Shown piece by piece: positions 45,729 to 55,152 of a DNA stretch of 63,467 bases. Each line of letters starts with the position of its first letter. The first letter of the stretch is position 1. The DNA is from Fodinicola feengrottensis (GTDB lineage Bacteria > Actinomycetota > Actinomycetes > Mycobacteriales > HKI-0501), in contig NZ_WOTO01000053.1 of NCBI RefSeq assembly GCF_010993775.1, positions 1 to 63,467 of the forward strand, given 5' to 3'. The position numbers and the translations under genes were made by a program. The notes below the pieces were generated by a model. The model was not told where the DNA came from and ran no database searches. It worked only from the letters and a program-made list of their open reading frames with translations.

Positions 45729-45859
45729 GAAAGAACCTCCGTGTGTGTACGCGGCAGCGAGGCCTCAGCGTACCAAGTAAGCGCGCGTTAGCGGAGGGTT
45801 ATGAAAGCCAGCAACCCCGCACCGGAGTAGGCCGGGCGGGGTGCTGATAAGACGGACCG

Positions 45860-46054
45860 TCAGGCCGTGAAGCCGTGGGCCTTGGTGCTGGAGACAAATG
45901 TACGCCACTGCTCTGGGGCGAATCGCAGCACGGGTGAGGACTCGCCGAGCTTGGTGTCCCGTACCGCTACAACCGCGCTCGCGTTGCCGGCTTCCACGCA
46001 ACTCGCGGTGTTGCCGCTGCGACTGCTCTTGCGCCAGTTACTGACATTTGTCAT
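45860..46054 (-). CDS. DUF397 domain protein
   Basis: 64 residues: MTNVSNWRKSSRSGNTASCV, EAGNASAVVAVRDTKLGESS, PVLRFAPEQWRTFVSS is the full DUF397 pattern (WRKSSRS..CVEVA..V.VRDSK..G..L.F....W..F). Such small proteins pair with HTH/DUF5753 regulators in actinobacteria and are thought to act as antitoxin-like or anti-regulator partners in development and antibiotic control. Its ATG overlaps the regulator's stop (ATGA). Confidence 0.9.
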   Translation of the reverse strand: MTNVSNWRKSSRSGNTASCVEAGNASAVVAVRDTKLGESSPVLRFAPEQWRTFVSSTKAHGFTA

Positions 46055-46977
46055 GTGTCGACTCCTTGAATGAGCTCGATGGATTTCTCCGGGCTCAAAG
46101 ACACTTGGAAAATCCGGTCCCACAGAACTTCGTACCGCTGGACTTGGCTCTTGTCGGTAACCGTCAGTTCATTGGTCTCAGCTTCAACGACCGCCACGCG
46201 CTCCGAAGCCCCCACATCGAAGAGAAAGAAGGCGGTCAAGGGAGGCGAGTACTGGCTGAACCTGACATTCAACGGAACCACTCGCAGGTCGACTGTCGGC
46301 AGCGACGCCATCTCTACGAGGTATCGAAGCTGCTTGGTCATAACACGCGAAGGAGCTGTTTGCCGCCGGAGTAGACCTTCGTCGAGAATGGCCGTGTATT
46401 TGACCCGATCGCCTTCCCGACGAAGGATCTCCTGCCGCTTAACGCGTCCGGCTGCCGCTGCTTGCCCATCGACCGCGATCGCCGACTCCCTGTCCGCATA
46501 TCGGATCTCGACATATTCAGGACACTGCAGCAATCCGGGAAAGAACACCATTGAATACTCGCAGATTCGGCGAGATGTTCCTTCCAGTTCAGCGAAAGCA
46601 GCCTGACGCTCGGGCATTCCGCTGGTCTTCCACCACATTTGTTCGTTGGCTTCGCGGGCGACCAAAATCAGCGTACTGGTGAGTTCCTTGTCGACCTTCA
46701 GGGCTTCCAGGATGTTCATGACGAGGGCGAGGTCGGGGGCGGTTTCGCCGGTTTCCAAGCGGGAGATGCGGGCGCCGGAGGCACGTACGAGCTTGCCGAG
46801 TTGACCCTGCGACAGCATCGCCTCATTGCGCAGCCGGCGGATCTCCTCGCCGACCCGCTTGCGGCTGAACTTCGGTCCCCCGCTGCTCGGCAAGCTGCCC
46901 TCCGTTGTGACCGTACGGTCCCGTAAACGTTCCGGTGGCGTAAAGGCTACCTCATCCGACTGGCCGCCGTTTTTCAT
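46051..46977 (-). CDS. XRE-type HTH regulator with DUF5753 domain
   Basis: Intact, 308 residues from ATG 46977. HTH at ~40-95: VGEEIRRLRNEAMLSQGQLG, KLVRASGARISRLETGETAP. DUF5753 follows: WWKTSGMPERQAAFAELEGT, SRRICEYSMVFFPGLLQCPE, YAILDEGLLRR-type element (YTAILDEGLLRRQTAPS) and LRVVPLNVRFSQYSPPLTAF. Paired with the DUF397 gene downstream. Regulates unknown targets; the divergent gene at 47139 is a candidate. Confidence 0.92.
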   Translation of the reverse strand: MKNGGQSDEVAFTPPERLRDRTVTTEGSLPSSGGPKFSRKRVGEEIRRLRNEAMLSQGQLGKLVRASGARISRLETGETAPDLALVMNILEALKVDKELTSTLILVAREANEQMWWKTSGMPERQAAFAELEGTSRRICEYSMVFFPGLLQCPEYVEIRYADRESAIAVDGQAAAAGRVKRQEILRREGDRVKYTAILDEGLLRRQTAPSRVMTKQLRYLVEMASLPTVDLRVVPLNVRFSQYSPPLTAFFLFDVGASERVAVVEAETNELTVTDKSQVQRYEVLWDRIFQVSLSPEKSIELIQGVDT

Positions 46978-47138
46978 GACCCAACCCTCCCGTGCTGGCG
47001 CGGCGGATAAATCCGCCCGAACTGGTTGCAGAGCGCGGCCGCTGTGTGCCATCGTCCGGATGGTAGCGCAAACTTACGCGGCCTTACGATACCGCAAGCG
47101 CATATTTGCTTCTTATTATGAGCACACAGGAGGGCGAG

Positions 47139-47444
47139 ATGCAGCTGTACGAGCACCGGCTCGACGGGCCTCTGTCCGTACGTGGGATGCGGGCGATGTT
47201 CGCCGTCGCGATCACCCGGCCGATCAGCGAAAGGGCTCGGGCCGAGCTTTTCGACCGGTGGTGCACGGGGCTGCAGCGGCAGGCCGCGGCGCGCCGGATC
47301 GTGTGGATGCCGGCGAGCGGCGAGGCGTACACGGCGGCCGAAGTCCCGACGACCCGCGTCGAGGCCGTTTTGCTTCGAATCCTGGAGCAGTCGCCAGTGC
47401 TGCCGCCATCGCCGCGGCAGCCCGCCGACGCGCAGACCCGATAG
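47139..47444 (+). CDS. Hypothetical protein, divergent from the DUF5753 regulator
   Basis: ATG 47139 has GGAGGG upstream; an earlier ATG at 47118 lacks a site. 101 residues: MQLYEHRLDGPLSVRGMRAM, FAVAITRPISERARAELFDR, WCTGLQRQAAARRIVWMPAS then VEAVLLRILEQSP. Helical, basic middle part; no family recognised. Followed 8 bases later by a membrane protein gene, so probably co-transcribed with it. Confidence 0.55.
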   Translation: MQLYEHRLDGPLSVRGMRAMFAVAITRPISERARAELFDRWCTGLQRQAAARRIVWMPASGEAYTAAEVPTTRVEAVLLRILEQSPVLPPSPRQPADAQTR

Positions 47445-47452
47445 GGAATCCG

Positions 47453-48160
47453 ATGCCGTACAAGGAAAGACGCCTGCCCAGCATCCGTATCCAAACCGCG
47501 AGCGACCTGTGGACGTGGGCCGGCGAAATCTCCGTCACTACTCAACTGCTTCGCCGCGCGGAGAGCACGTGGGGCGCCTCCCTACCCAACGCCCGGTCGG
47601 CACGTGTGCTGCTCTTCAAGGCGAGCGACCTGCTCCGCGAACGCGCGCATATCGAAGCCGGCGAGTGGAATCGGCGCTGGCGACCTCTCCGGCACATCGT
47701 GCTTGGCGTGCTCGGCGGTCCGATCGTCGTGCTGGCGGGCAGCTCTCTCCCGCTGCCGATCTACCTGGGCGTGCCGATCGTGCTCGTGCCCGCGTTGCTG
47801 GCGAGTGTGACGATCGGCTGGCTCGCGATGACCTGCCGCTTCCGCCGCCTCGACCACACAGCCACACCTTGCGAGGCCGCCGACGCCATCCTGGCCCAGA
47901 CCAGCCCGATCGGCGATGAATCGGGGCGATCGGAAAGATCGCGGCTGGACACCCGCATGAACGTCCTCATGGCCGGACGCAGAGCCGGCGCGATGCGTAC
48001 GAAGGTGCGGCTGCTCGAAGAGCCAGAACGCATAGCGGCCGCGCGTTTCCCTTCAGCGTTGCTGAAAGACTGCACCGACGCGAAGTCACATCTGTACGCG
48101 GCAATGGTTTTGCTTGAAGAGTTGGAAAACAGCCTGCGCAAATTCCCCAAGCGACCCTGA
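47453..48160 (+). CDS. Hypothetical membrane protein with two adjacent transmembrane helices
   Basis: Intact, 235 residues. A cytoplasmic N-terminal helical region (SDLWTWAGEISVTTQLLRRA) precedes a helical hairpin in the membrane at ~80-125 (IVLGVLGGPIVVLAGSSLPL and IVLVPALLASVTIGWLAMTC). The C-terminus is helical with RTKVRLLEEPERIAAARFPS and LYAAMVLLEELENSLRKFPK. No family recognised. Second gene of the small operon starting at 47139. Confidence 0.6.
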   Translation: MPYKERRLPSIRIQTASDLWTWAGEISVTTQLLRRAESTWGASLPNARSARVLLFKASDLLRERAHIEAGEWNRRWRPLRHIVLGVLGGPIVVLAGSSLPLPIYLGVPIVLVPALLASVTIGWLAMTCRFRRLDHTATPCEAADAILAQTSPIGDESGRSERSRLDTRMNVLMAGRRAGAMRTKVRLLEEPERIAAARFPSALLKDCTDAKSHLYAAMVLLEELENSLRKFPKRP

Positions 48161-48254
48161 CCCGGTTCGCCGGCGAAACTGGAGGGTAGTCTGGGCTTCG
48201 CAGCGCAAGGCGAGGAGGAAGTCGTTGGTACGAGCGAAAACCGGGCTCGGGGGG

Positions 48255-49532
48255 ATGGCCGACCGGCTCGGTCGGGGATGGTGGACCTGGCCCGCGACCA
48301 GTTCAGCGGCTTGGAGGGGCTCTACCGGCGGTTCGGGCCGGTGTGCCGGCTCGGCGGCTACACCTACTTGCTGGGCCCGGAGGCCAACCAGTTCGTCTTC
48401 GCCCATTCCGAGCTTTTCAGCTGGCGCGAGGCCTTCGACGTCCTCGTGCCGGTCGACGGCGAGACCGCGATGATCGTCAGTGACGCGCGACGATCACCAC
48501 CGGCGCCGCCGGCTCGTGCAACCGGCCTTCACTCGGCGGCGATCGACGGCTATGTCGCCATCATGGCCACGCATGCCCGTAAGACGGTGGATTCTTGGCA
48601 CCCCGGCAGCGAAATCGACCTCTACCAGGAATTCCGGCGGGCGATCCGGCATGGCACGATCACCGCGCTCTTCGGCGAGCGGTTGGCCGCCGATGAGCCG
48701 GTTTTCGGTGCACAGCTGCAGATCGCGCTGGACCTGCTCGACCAGAGCCCGCTGCTGCTGCCCATCCGGAAGAACCTTCCCGCGTACAAGCGGGCGATCA
48801 CGGCCCGCGAGAAGGTCCGTGACCTCGTCCAGACCGAGGTGGACCGCCGGCGGTCCGCCGACGAGGACTCGGCGGACGTGCTCACCGCTTTGGTGCGCGG
48901 CCGCGATGAGGACGGTTCAGGGCTGTCCGACCTGGAAATCGCCGACCAGGTGATCAGTCTTATCGCCGCTGGCTACGAAACCACCAGCGCCGCGATGGCC
49001 TGGGCCACCCGAGCCGTGCTGGTCGACCCGGCGATTTTCGAGCAGCGCGCGAGCCGAAGTCGCCGCCGCCGCCGTGCCGGCCGGCCGCGACCTGACCGCC
49101 GACGACCTGCCGCAACTGTCCTATCTGGACAACGTGGTCAGTGAGACTCTCCGGCTTTATCCACCTGGGCCGATCGACCTGCGCAAATCCATCAGCGCCT
49201 TCGATTTCGAAGGCCACCACATCCCGGCCGGCACCTCGATCATCATCAGCCCGTACGTGACCCATCGGCTGCCGGAGCTCTGGCCAGAGCCCACCCGGTT
49301 CGATCCCAGTCGCTGGTCTCACCAACGCAAGCCCGCACCGTACGAATATCTGCCCTTCGGCGGCGGCACCCATCGCTGCATTGGATCGATGTTCGCGACA
49401 ACGGAAGTGAAAACGATGCTGGCTCACTTCGTACGAGAGCGCCGCGTCGAGCTTCTCAGCACGTCCGACGCGGCCGTTGGGCTTGCGACGATGCGACCCA
49501 AACACGGAATTCCCGCACGCGTTCTTTCTTGA
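48255..49532 (+). CDS. Cytochrome P450, about four frameshifts
   Basis: Haem monooxygenase of ~425 residues. In order: LEGLYRRFGPVCRLGGYTYL, LLGPEANQFVFAHSELFSWR, HHRRRRLVQPAF (C-helix region, in a shifted frame 48490-48535), I-helix QVISLIAAGYETTSAAMAWA, ExxR in VVSETLRLYPPGP, PERF-type EPTRFDPSRW and the haem loop FGGGTHRCIGSMFA with the Cys thiolate. Frameshifts near 48280, 48487, 48535 and 49055. GTHRCIG and the RYP..-like features recall CYP51/CYP135-like actinobacterial P450s. Redox partners are not adjacent. Substrate unknown. Confidence 0.85.
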
Positions 49533-49535
49533 AGC

Positions 49536-50129
49536 CTACGGATGCCGGCCGACGAAACAGAGGAATTCGGTCTGCAGGTCGGCGTCCGGCGGCGGCGTGA
49601 CCTTCGGGCCGAAAGCCCAGGGCTGGCGCAAAAACTCGTCCATTGGCTTGAAATGCTCGTACACGTGCGCGACCACTTCCGGGTCCAGTTTCTCGTCGCC
49701 GCCGGTGGCGCGGGCCAGATCCCAGGTGTGGATCAGTACGTCCTCCGGCAGCGCTTCGAGGCTGTCCTTGAAAGGCAACGGACCGACCGGTGTCGGCAGC
49801 GCGACCTTCAGGCAGTCCGGATCGTCGATCGCGACCGTCATACCGGCGCTGATCCGTGCCCAAGCGGCCGCCAGATCGGCATCAGGCCGCACTTGCGGCA
49901 GCTTCCCCATGTCGGCCACCGGCACGCCGTACACCTGCTCCGGCTCCAGGCCACGCACGGTCGCGAGCACGCGGCGGGCCTCGTTGATCACATGCGCGAC
50001 CACATCCCTTGCCGTCCAGTCGGGGCACGGCGTCGGCGCCTCCCACCGATCCGCCGGCACCGCCTCAACCCGCGCCTGAAACCCGTCGGCGGCCCGCCGG
50101 AACCGCTCCGCCTGCTCGGACATCGTCAT
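49536..50129 (-). CDS. TIGR03086-family metal-binding (mycothiol-dependent DinB-like) protein
   Basis: Intact, 197 residues. RFRRAADGFQARVEAVPADR, WEAPTPCPDWTARDVVAHVI (conserved W and His), LEPEQVYGVPVADMG, and LPEDVLIHTWDLARATGGDE with the His of the third helix are the family pattern; FGPKVTPPPDADLQTEFLCF, VGRHP is the usual C-terminus. Probably a metal-bound thiol-using enzyme. Convergent with the P450 gene, four bases apart. Confidence 0.9.
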   Translation of the reverse strand: MTMSEQAERFRRAADGFQARVEAVPADRWEAPTPCPDWTARDVVAHVINEARRVLATVRGLEPEQVYGVPVADMGKLPQVRPDADLAAAWARISAGMTVAIDDPDCLKVALPTPVGPLPFKDSLEALPEDVLIHTWDLARATGGDEKLDPEVVAHVYEHFKPMDEFLRQPWAFGPKVTPPPDADLQTEFLCFVGRHP

Positions 50130-50177
50130 CCTCGTCCCCCTCTGATCTTGGTGACTCCAGTTTAGGTAGGAGAAATC

Positions 50178-50842
50178 CTACCTGTCAATTGTCCGGAGGT
50201 ACGCGAGGACCGCGAGGACGCGGCGGTGGGAGTCCTCGGTGGGCGGCAGGTCGAGCTTGGCGAAGATGTTGCCGACATGCTTGCCGACGGTGGCCTCGGA
50301 GACGACGAGCAGCCGGGTGATCGCCGCGTTGGAGTGGCCTTGCGCGATCAACCCGAGCACTTCCAGCTCACGGGTGGACAGTCTGGCCAGCGGGTCCGAG
50401 TTGCGGCGCAGCAACTGGCGTACGACCTGCGGATCGACGACGGTGCCGCCGTCCAGGACCTGGCGCAGCGAGCCAATGAAGTCCTCGATGTCCACGATCC
50501 GGTCCTTGAGCAGGTAGCCAACCCGCTGGCCACCCCGAATCGATCGAGCAGCTCAGCGGCATAACTCTGCTCGACATACTGGCTGAGCGCGACCACCGCG
50601 AGCGTCGGGTCGGCTTGGCGCAGGCGTACGGCCGCGCGCAGGCCCTCGTCGGTGAAACCGGGCGGCATCCGGATGTCGGTCACCACCAGATCCGGCCGGT
50701 ACGCGGCGACCGCACTTTCCAGCGCCTCGGCGTCCCCGACGGCGGCGACCACCTCGAAACCGAACCGGGTGAGCAGGCCCGCGAGGCCTTCGCGCAGCAG
50801 CACGCCGTCCTCGGCAAGGACTACTGAGCCGCTGGAAGGCAC
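50178..50842 (-). CDS. NarL/FixJ-family response regulator, one frameshift
   Basis: GTG 50842 (GGAGA upstream) lies within the end of the kinase gene. Receiver: VVLAEDGVLLREGLAGLLTR, phospho-Asp in LVVTDIRMPPGFTDEGL, VVALSQYVEQSYAAELL. After a frameshift near 50530: VDIEDFIGSLRQVLDGGTVV and the LuxR HTH LSTRELEVLGLIAQGHSNAA, ITRLLVVSEATVGKHVGNIF. About 221 residues. Partner of the kinase at 50821-52140. Confidence 0.88.
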
Positions 50843-52140
50843 GGGATCTCCACGCGTACGAGGGTCGGACCGCCGACCGGACTGGACAGATACATTTTGC
50901 CGTCGGCGACCGCGACCCGGTCGGCGAGCCCGGTCAGGCCACTGCCGCCGCGCGGGTCTGCGCCGCCATGACCATTGTCGACAATGTCGATTTCGACGAC
51001 GTTGTTGTTCAACCGTAGGAAAACTTCCGCTCTCGTGCGCCGCTGTGTTTGACGACGTTGGTGAGGGCCTCGGAAATCACGAAATAGGCGGCGCCTTCGA
51101 GGTGCGCCGGCAACCGGCCGGGCAGGGCCGCGTCGACGCTCACCGGCACCGCCGTACGATCCGCCAGCTCGGCCACCGCGGCCGGCAGCCCGCGGTCAGT
51201 GAGCACCGGCGGATGAATGCCGCGGATCAGCTCCCGGAGCTGTTGCATCAGCTCTTTGGCCTGGTCATGGGCATCGGCGACGGCCTTGCCGGCGGGTGAG
51301 TCGGGTGCCGTGTCGAGCTTGGCGAGGCCCAGCTGCATGGTGGTCAGACCCAGCAGCCGCTGCTGCGCGCCATCGTGCAGGTCACGCTCGATCCGCCGGC
51401 GCTCGGCCTCGAAAGCGTCCACCAACCGGGCCCGCGACCGGGACACCTCCACCAACTCCGCCCTGAGCTGATCGGTGTCCGCGCCCTGCAACAGCGCCCG
51501 CGCCACGATGGCGTGCAGTGCGGCCAAAACACTCCACGCGTACGGTACGAGCGGCAGCAGGATCAAGCCAAGGAGCGCGTACGGTAGCGCCTGGCCGGCG
51601 CTGGTGAGCTGCCCCAACCCGAAGGCGATCGGACCTTCGCCGGCGCCCACCAGGAATGGGCAGAAAAGCAGGATCGCCTCGACCCCGATCAGCAGCCAGA
51701 CACTGCCGTACGCGAGCGGGATAACAGTGACGAACAGGGCCGCGTACGCGCATTCGCGCCAGGTCGCGGGATCGGTGTAGAGGTTTCGCAGCCACTGCCA
51801 CGGATCGGCCCGCCAGGCCTTTTTGGGTAGTGGACGGGAATCCACCAGGGCGAGCCGCCGGCGCTCCACCCATCCCAGCGGCGCGGCGACCAGCGGTCCA
51901 CCGGCCGCGAGCATGATCGCGCCGATCAGGAACCAGATCGCGATCGCAGGGACATTGCCTTGACCGCTCACATGCACGGCGACCAGCCAGGGAATGGCCA
52001 GGAACCCGAGCGGAACGGACGCGAAAGCGACCAGGAATCGGGGTCGTCACGAGATATGCCAGCGCGCGCCAAGGCCAGCTGGTGAGCAGGAAACGCTTCG
52101 AGAGCAGCGCCTGCGCGACAGTTGTCGGTTGAGTTCGCAT
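50821..52140 (-). CDS. NarL-type sensor histidine kinase, two frameshifts
   Basis: Start at ATG 52140 (MRTQPTTVAQALLSKR); ATG 52158 is an alternative. Membrane part with about six helices, including IAIWFLIGAIMLAAGGPLVA, ECAYAALFVTVIPLAYGSVW and LLGLILLPLVPYAWSVLAAL. HisKA_3: AERRRIERDLHDGAQQRLLG (phosphorylated His) then LRELIRGIHPPVLTDRGLPA; ATPase: FVISEALTNVVKHSGA, and after a frameshift near 51030 VEIDIVDNGHGGADPRGGSG. A first shift lies near 52035. About 440 residues. Overlaps its regulator gene by 22 bases. Confidence 0.87.
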
Positions 52141-52301
52141 ACCGGTCACGCTAGCCATCCTGCCCTTAACCGACATCGGGGCAAAACGTAATCCTGTGGG
52201 TATAGCCAGCCCTACCTCGCGATGGTGGTCCAGCGTAGTGCGGCCTGACCTCGCTTTTCGGTTGGCTGCAGATGCCCAACGCGTTTCACCGAAGGAACCC
52301 C

Positions 52302-52960
52302 ATGAAATCTCGCATTGCAGCGGTGGCCTGGATCGTCGGCGCCGCCAGTTTTTTCGTCGCACATATCGTCACCCAGCTCGACTGGCCCACCCCGTACAGC
52401 TGGGCCGGCAACAATATCAGCGACCTCGGCAACCTGCATTGCCAGATCTGGGACGATACAAGGCCGCGGTATGTCTGTTCTCCTGCGCATGCCGTCATGA
52501 ACACGGGTGTTTTCGTCGAAGGCGCGCTCGTCATTCTCGGGCGTTCTGTTGACGGTTTCACTTTGGAAACGTGGTCTTCTTTCGTGGACAGCTCGGATTC
52601 TGCTGCTGATCGACGCCGGTGGCTATTTGCTGGTCGCGCTCAAACCCGCTGACCTGGACGAAAACCTGCACTTGTTGGGCGCGTTACTGATCATGGGCGC
52701 CGGCAATCTCGGCCTACTGCTGGCCGGGTTTTCCCTTCGTACGCGCGCCCTGCGACTCTTCACGTTGGCGACTGCCGCGGTTTCCAGCACGGCCGGCGTG
52801 CTGTTCTTTGGCCAGGTCGATCTGGGAATCGGGCTGGGCGGGACCGAGCGGGTCGCCGTTTTCGCGCTGGAGATCTGGACCGTAGTCGTCGCGATCAGTC
52901 TACTGCGGGCAGAAAGTCGGAGAATTCGACGAGAAAACAGTCGATCGTACGCACCTCTTC
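52302..52960 (+). CDS. DUF998 family membrane protein, one frameshift, 3' end uncertain
   Basis: MKSRIAAVAWIVGAASFFVA, TPYSWAGNNISDLGNLHCQI and VCSPAHAVMNTGVFVEGALV are the DUF998 signature; after a frameshift near 52545 come ARILLLIDAGGYLLVALKPA, LGALLIMGAGNLGLLLAGFS and ERVAVFALEIWTVVVAISLL. Six membrane helices, ~215 residues. No in-frame stop appears until 53320, beyond the normal length and into the convergent gene, so another indel probably hides the native stop near 52960. Function of the family unknown. Confidence 0.7.
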
Positions 52961-53025
52961 CGCATCCAACTGGCGGCGCGGGGCGCGACAATATGCGCTC
53001 TCAAACCACCCACGGCGTACCGAAA

Positions 53026-53913
53026 TCAGCTTTTCGGGGCGATGATCAGCTCGATGTCGAGCATCCAGTACGAAATGTAGGGCAGCAGCCGGCGGTGCAG
53101 ATCCCACGCGCCGGGCTGGTCGCCGGCGGCGAACCGGCGCCAGATTTCCACATAGATCTCGGTAAAGGAGCAGCCTGGCTGGGTGCCGACCGCGCCCCGC
53201 CGGGCCGCGTCGGGCAGCTGTACGCCGGCATAGCCCTCCAGCGCCGGCAGCGCCGGATCGCCGGCCGCGAGCTCGCTGATCAGCTGGCCAGGCGGGCTCG
53301 ACTCGACCTTGACGAACCGTAGGTTGCGATGGTCGCGGGCGATCGCGGTCAGGTCGGCGGCGGCGAGGCTGCTGCCGGTCTCGGTCGGCGCGTACTGCAG
53401 CACCACCGGCGTCGGGGCGACGGCGGCCAGGACGGCCCGGATGTGGTCACTGACCGCCGCACGCGACGGGGACAGGAAATGCGGCGGTAGCAGATTGATC
53501 AGGTCCGCGCCGGCCTCGACGGCCCGCTGGGCGCGCGGGACGGCGAGCCGGGTGGCGTGGTCCTGGACCGCCACGATCGCCGCCACACCCTTGTTGTGGC
53601 GCGTCTGCGCCAGCAGCACCTCGGTCAGCGTGGCCCGCTCCGGCTCGGAGAGCTTGTGATATTCGGACGCGAAGCCGGGGAACATCACGCTGCTCACGCC
53701 GGTGCCGAGCACATGCCGGACGACCCGGCCGAACCCGGCCACGTCGATCGCGCCGTCCTGGGTGAACGGCACCTCCAGGACCGGGCTGACGCCTCGTACC
53801 AGCGCTTCCGCCGTCTCGGGCGCGGCCACTTCCGCTTCAGTAGTGGTCAATCCAACCCGCCCCCGCCATTGGTCTTCCGGGATTTCAATGTCATGTTCGG
53901 TATCCCGAAGCAT
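53026..53913 (-). CDS. Dihydrodipicolinate synthase (DapA)-family aldolase/lyase
   Basis: Intact, 295 residues. RGVSPVLEVPFTQDGAIDVA, GVSSVMFPGFASEYHKLSEP, EAGADLINLLPPHFLSPSRA, VVLQYAPTETGSSLAA and NLRFVKVESSPPGQLI, where the Lys of FVKVES is the Schiff-base residue; GYAGVQLPDAARRGAVGTQP follows. The N-terminal extension (~25 residues) and the unusual active-site loop suggest a 2-keto-acid lyase or dehydratase of sugar-acid metabolism rather than lysine synthesis. It stands alone, convergent with the DUF998 gene, a few kb from the glucarate genes. Confidence 0.85.
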   Translation of the reverse strand: MLRDTEHDIEIPEDQWRGRVGLTTTEAEVAAPETAEALVRGVSPVLEVPFTQDGAIDVAGFGRVVRHVLGTGVSSVMFPGFASEYHKLSEPERATLTEVLLAQTRHNKGVAAIVAVQDHATRLAVPRAQRAVEAGADLINLLPPHFLSPSRAAVSDHIRAVLAAVAPTPVVLQYAPTETGSSLAAADLTAIARDHRNLRFVKVESSPPGQLISELAAGDPALPALEGYAGVQLPDAARRGAVGTQPGCSFTEIYVEIWRRFAAGDQPGAWDLHRRLLPYISYWMLDIELIIAPKS

Positions 53914-54023
53914 AACTCATGCGGCCTGCGTGTTGAAGCAAGTCTTTGGCTGTTCGATATGCCATGCTTGCCCTGATTCAGCATGTTTCGTACCCCGCGG
54001 CAACACCCGGGAGGTATGGCGAA

Positions 54024-54200
54024 ATGCCAGAACGTACGCAGACGGCCGAGCTCATCCGGTCGGAGCTGGCCCGCGCGCTCAGCTCGGACCCGCAGACCGC
54101 TCACCAGCGGCTCGCCGCCCTGATGGCCACCCTCGACGACGAGGGCCGCCAGGTCCTGTTGGAGATGTTCAACTCGACCTCCGCCCTCGTCGACACCTAG
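54024..54200 (+). CDS. Small hypothetical protein (58 aa)
   Basis: ATG 54024 follows GGGAGG by nine bases. MPERTQTAELIRSELARALS, SDPQTAHQRLAALMATLDDE, GRQVLLEMFNSTSALVDT is an all-helical, acidic sequence with a hydrophobic heptad, suggesting a helical hairpin or dimer. No family recognised. Divergent from the DapA-family gene with 110 bases between. Good codon pattern supports it as real. Confidence 0.55.
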   Translation: MPERTQTAELIRSELARALSSDPQTAHQRLAALMATLDDEGRQVLLEMFNSTSALVDT

Positions 54201-54379
54201 CCGCCCCACCCCGCGTGACGGGACCTCAGCGCAGAGCGAGCGGACAAAGAAGGGCGTAACGCCGGGGCGAAGATCGACGAACCAGGGAAGGGACTGGTTC
54301 GTCGGCAGTGAGGATGATCTTGAATCGGCAGGCGCGTGGTGACTGGGCAAGGGCGCCCCGGCGGGGGTCGGCGGCAGCC

Positions 54380-55152
54380 ATGCCGCTGATCTCCGTGCTG
54401 ACGGCGGCGCATGGCGACCGGGCCGATTTTCTGGTCGAGGCTGGCGAAAGCCTCGCCGCGCAGGTGCTGCCGGCCGGCTGGGAAATGGAGTGGGTCGTCC
54501 AGGAGGACGGTGAGAAACCGCAGCTAGCGGACGCGGTCACCGCCTTCGGCTTCGCCCGCCACGAGGCGCATGGCGCGGCGCTGGGCGCGGCCGCGACGCG
54601 CAACCTGGCGTTGGCCAGGGTCGGCGGCGAGCTCCTGCACGTGCTCGACTCCGACGACCTGGTGGTGCCCAACGGACTCGCGGTCTCCATCGAGGCGTTC
54701 CGCACCCGGCCCTGGCTGCACTGGGTGTGCGGGCAGGCCGACGACCTGATGCCCGATGGCACCCGGGTGCCGGTTTCGGCCATGCTGCCGCCCGGCCTGA
54801 TCGAGCCCGGCATGGTCAGCGACCACCTCACCGCGTACGAGCTGCCCCCGATCCACCCGGCTGGCATGACCATGCGCACCCTGCTCACCCGGGCCGTCGG
54901 CGGCTGGGCCGGCATCCCACGCAACGAGGACAACTCGCTGCTGATCGCCGTCACCGAGCTGAGTTTTGGTTATCTGCTGCCGGAAGTGACCTGGCTGCAT
55001 CGCAAACACGAAGGCCAGATCACCACGGACGACCGCTCTATTCCGATCTGGTGCCGACCTCACTTTTGGTCGTGAGACAACGCATCGCCGCCCTGCGCGA
55101 GATCGGCCTGCAGTTCCCGCCGCCCCCTCCCGAGAAAAAAGCCGCCGGTTAA
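54380..55152 (+). CDS. Family 2 glycosyltransferase-like protein, one frameshift at the end
   Basis: GT-A fold: MPLISVLTAAHGDRADFLVE, EWVVQEDGEKPQLADAVTAF, ALGAAATRNLALARVGGELL and the metal-binding DxD in HVLDSDDLVVPNG, then IHPAGMTMRTLLTRAVGGWA and NEDNSLLIAVTELSFGYLLP. I set the start at ATG 54380; the 54308 start adds a non-conserved stretch. A frameshift near 55045 gives the natural tail LLVVRQRIAALREIGLQFPP. About 257 residues, cytoplasmic. Donor and acceptor unknown. Convergent with the PL8 lyase gene, overlapping by 4 bases. Confidence 0.8.
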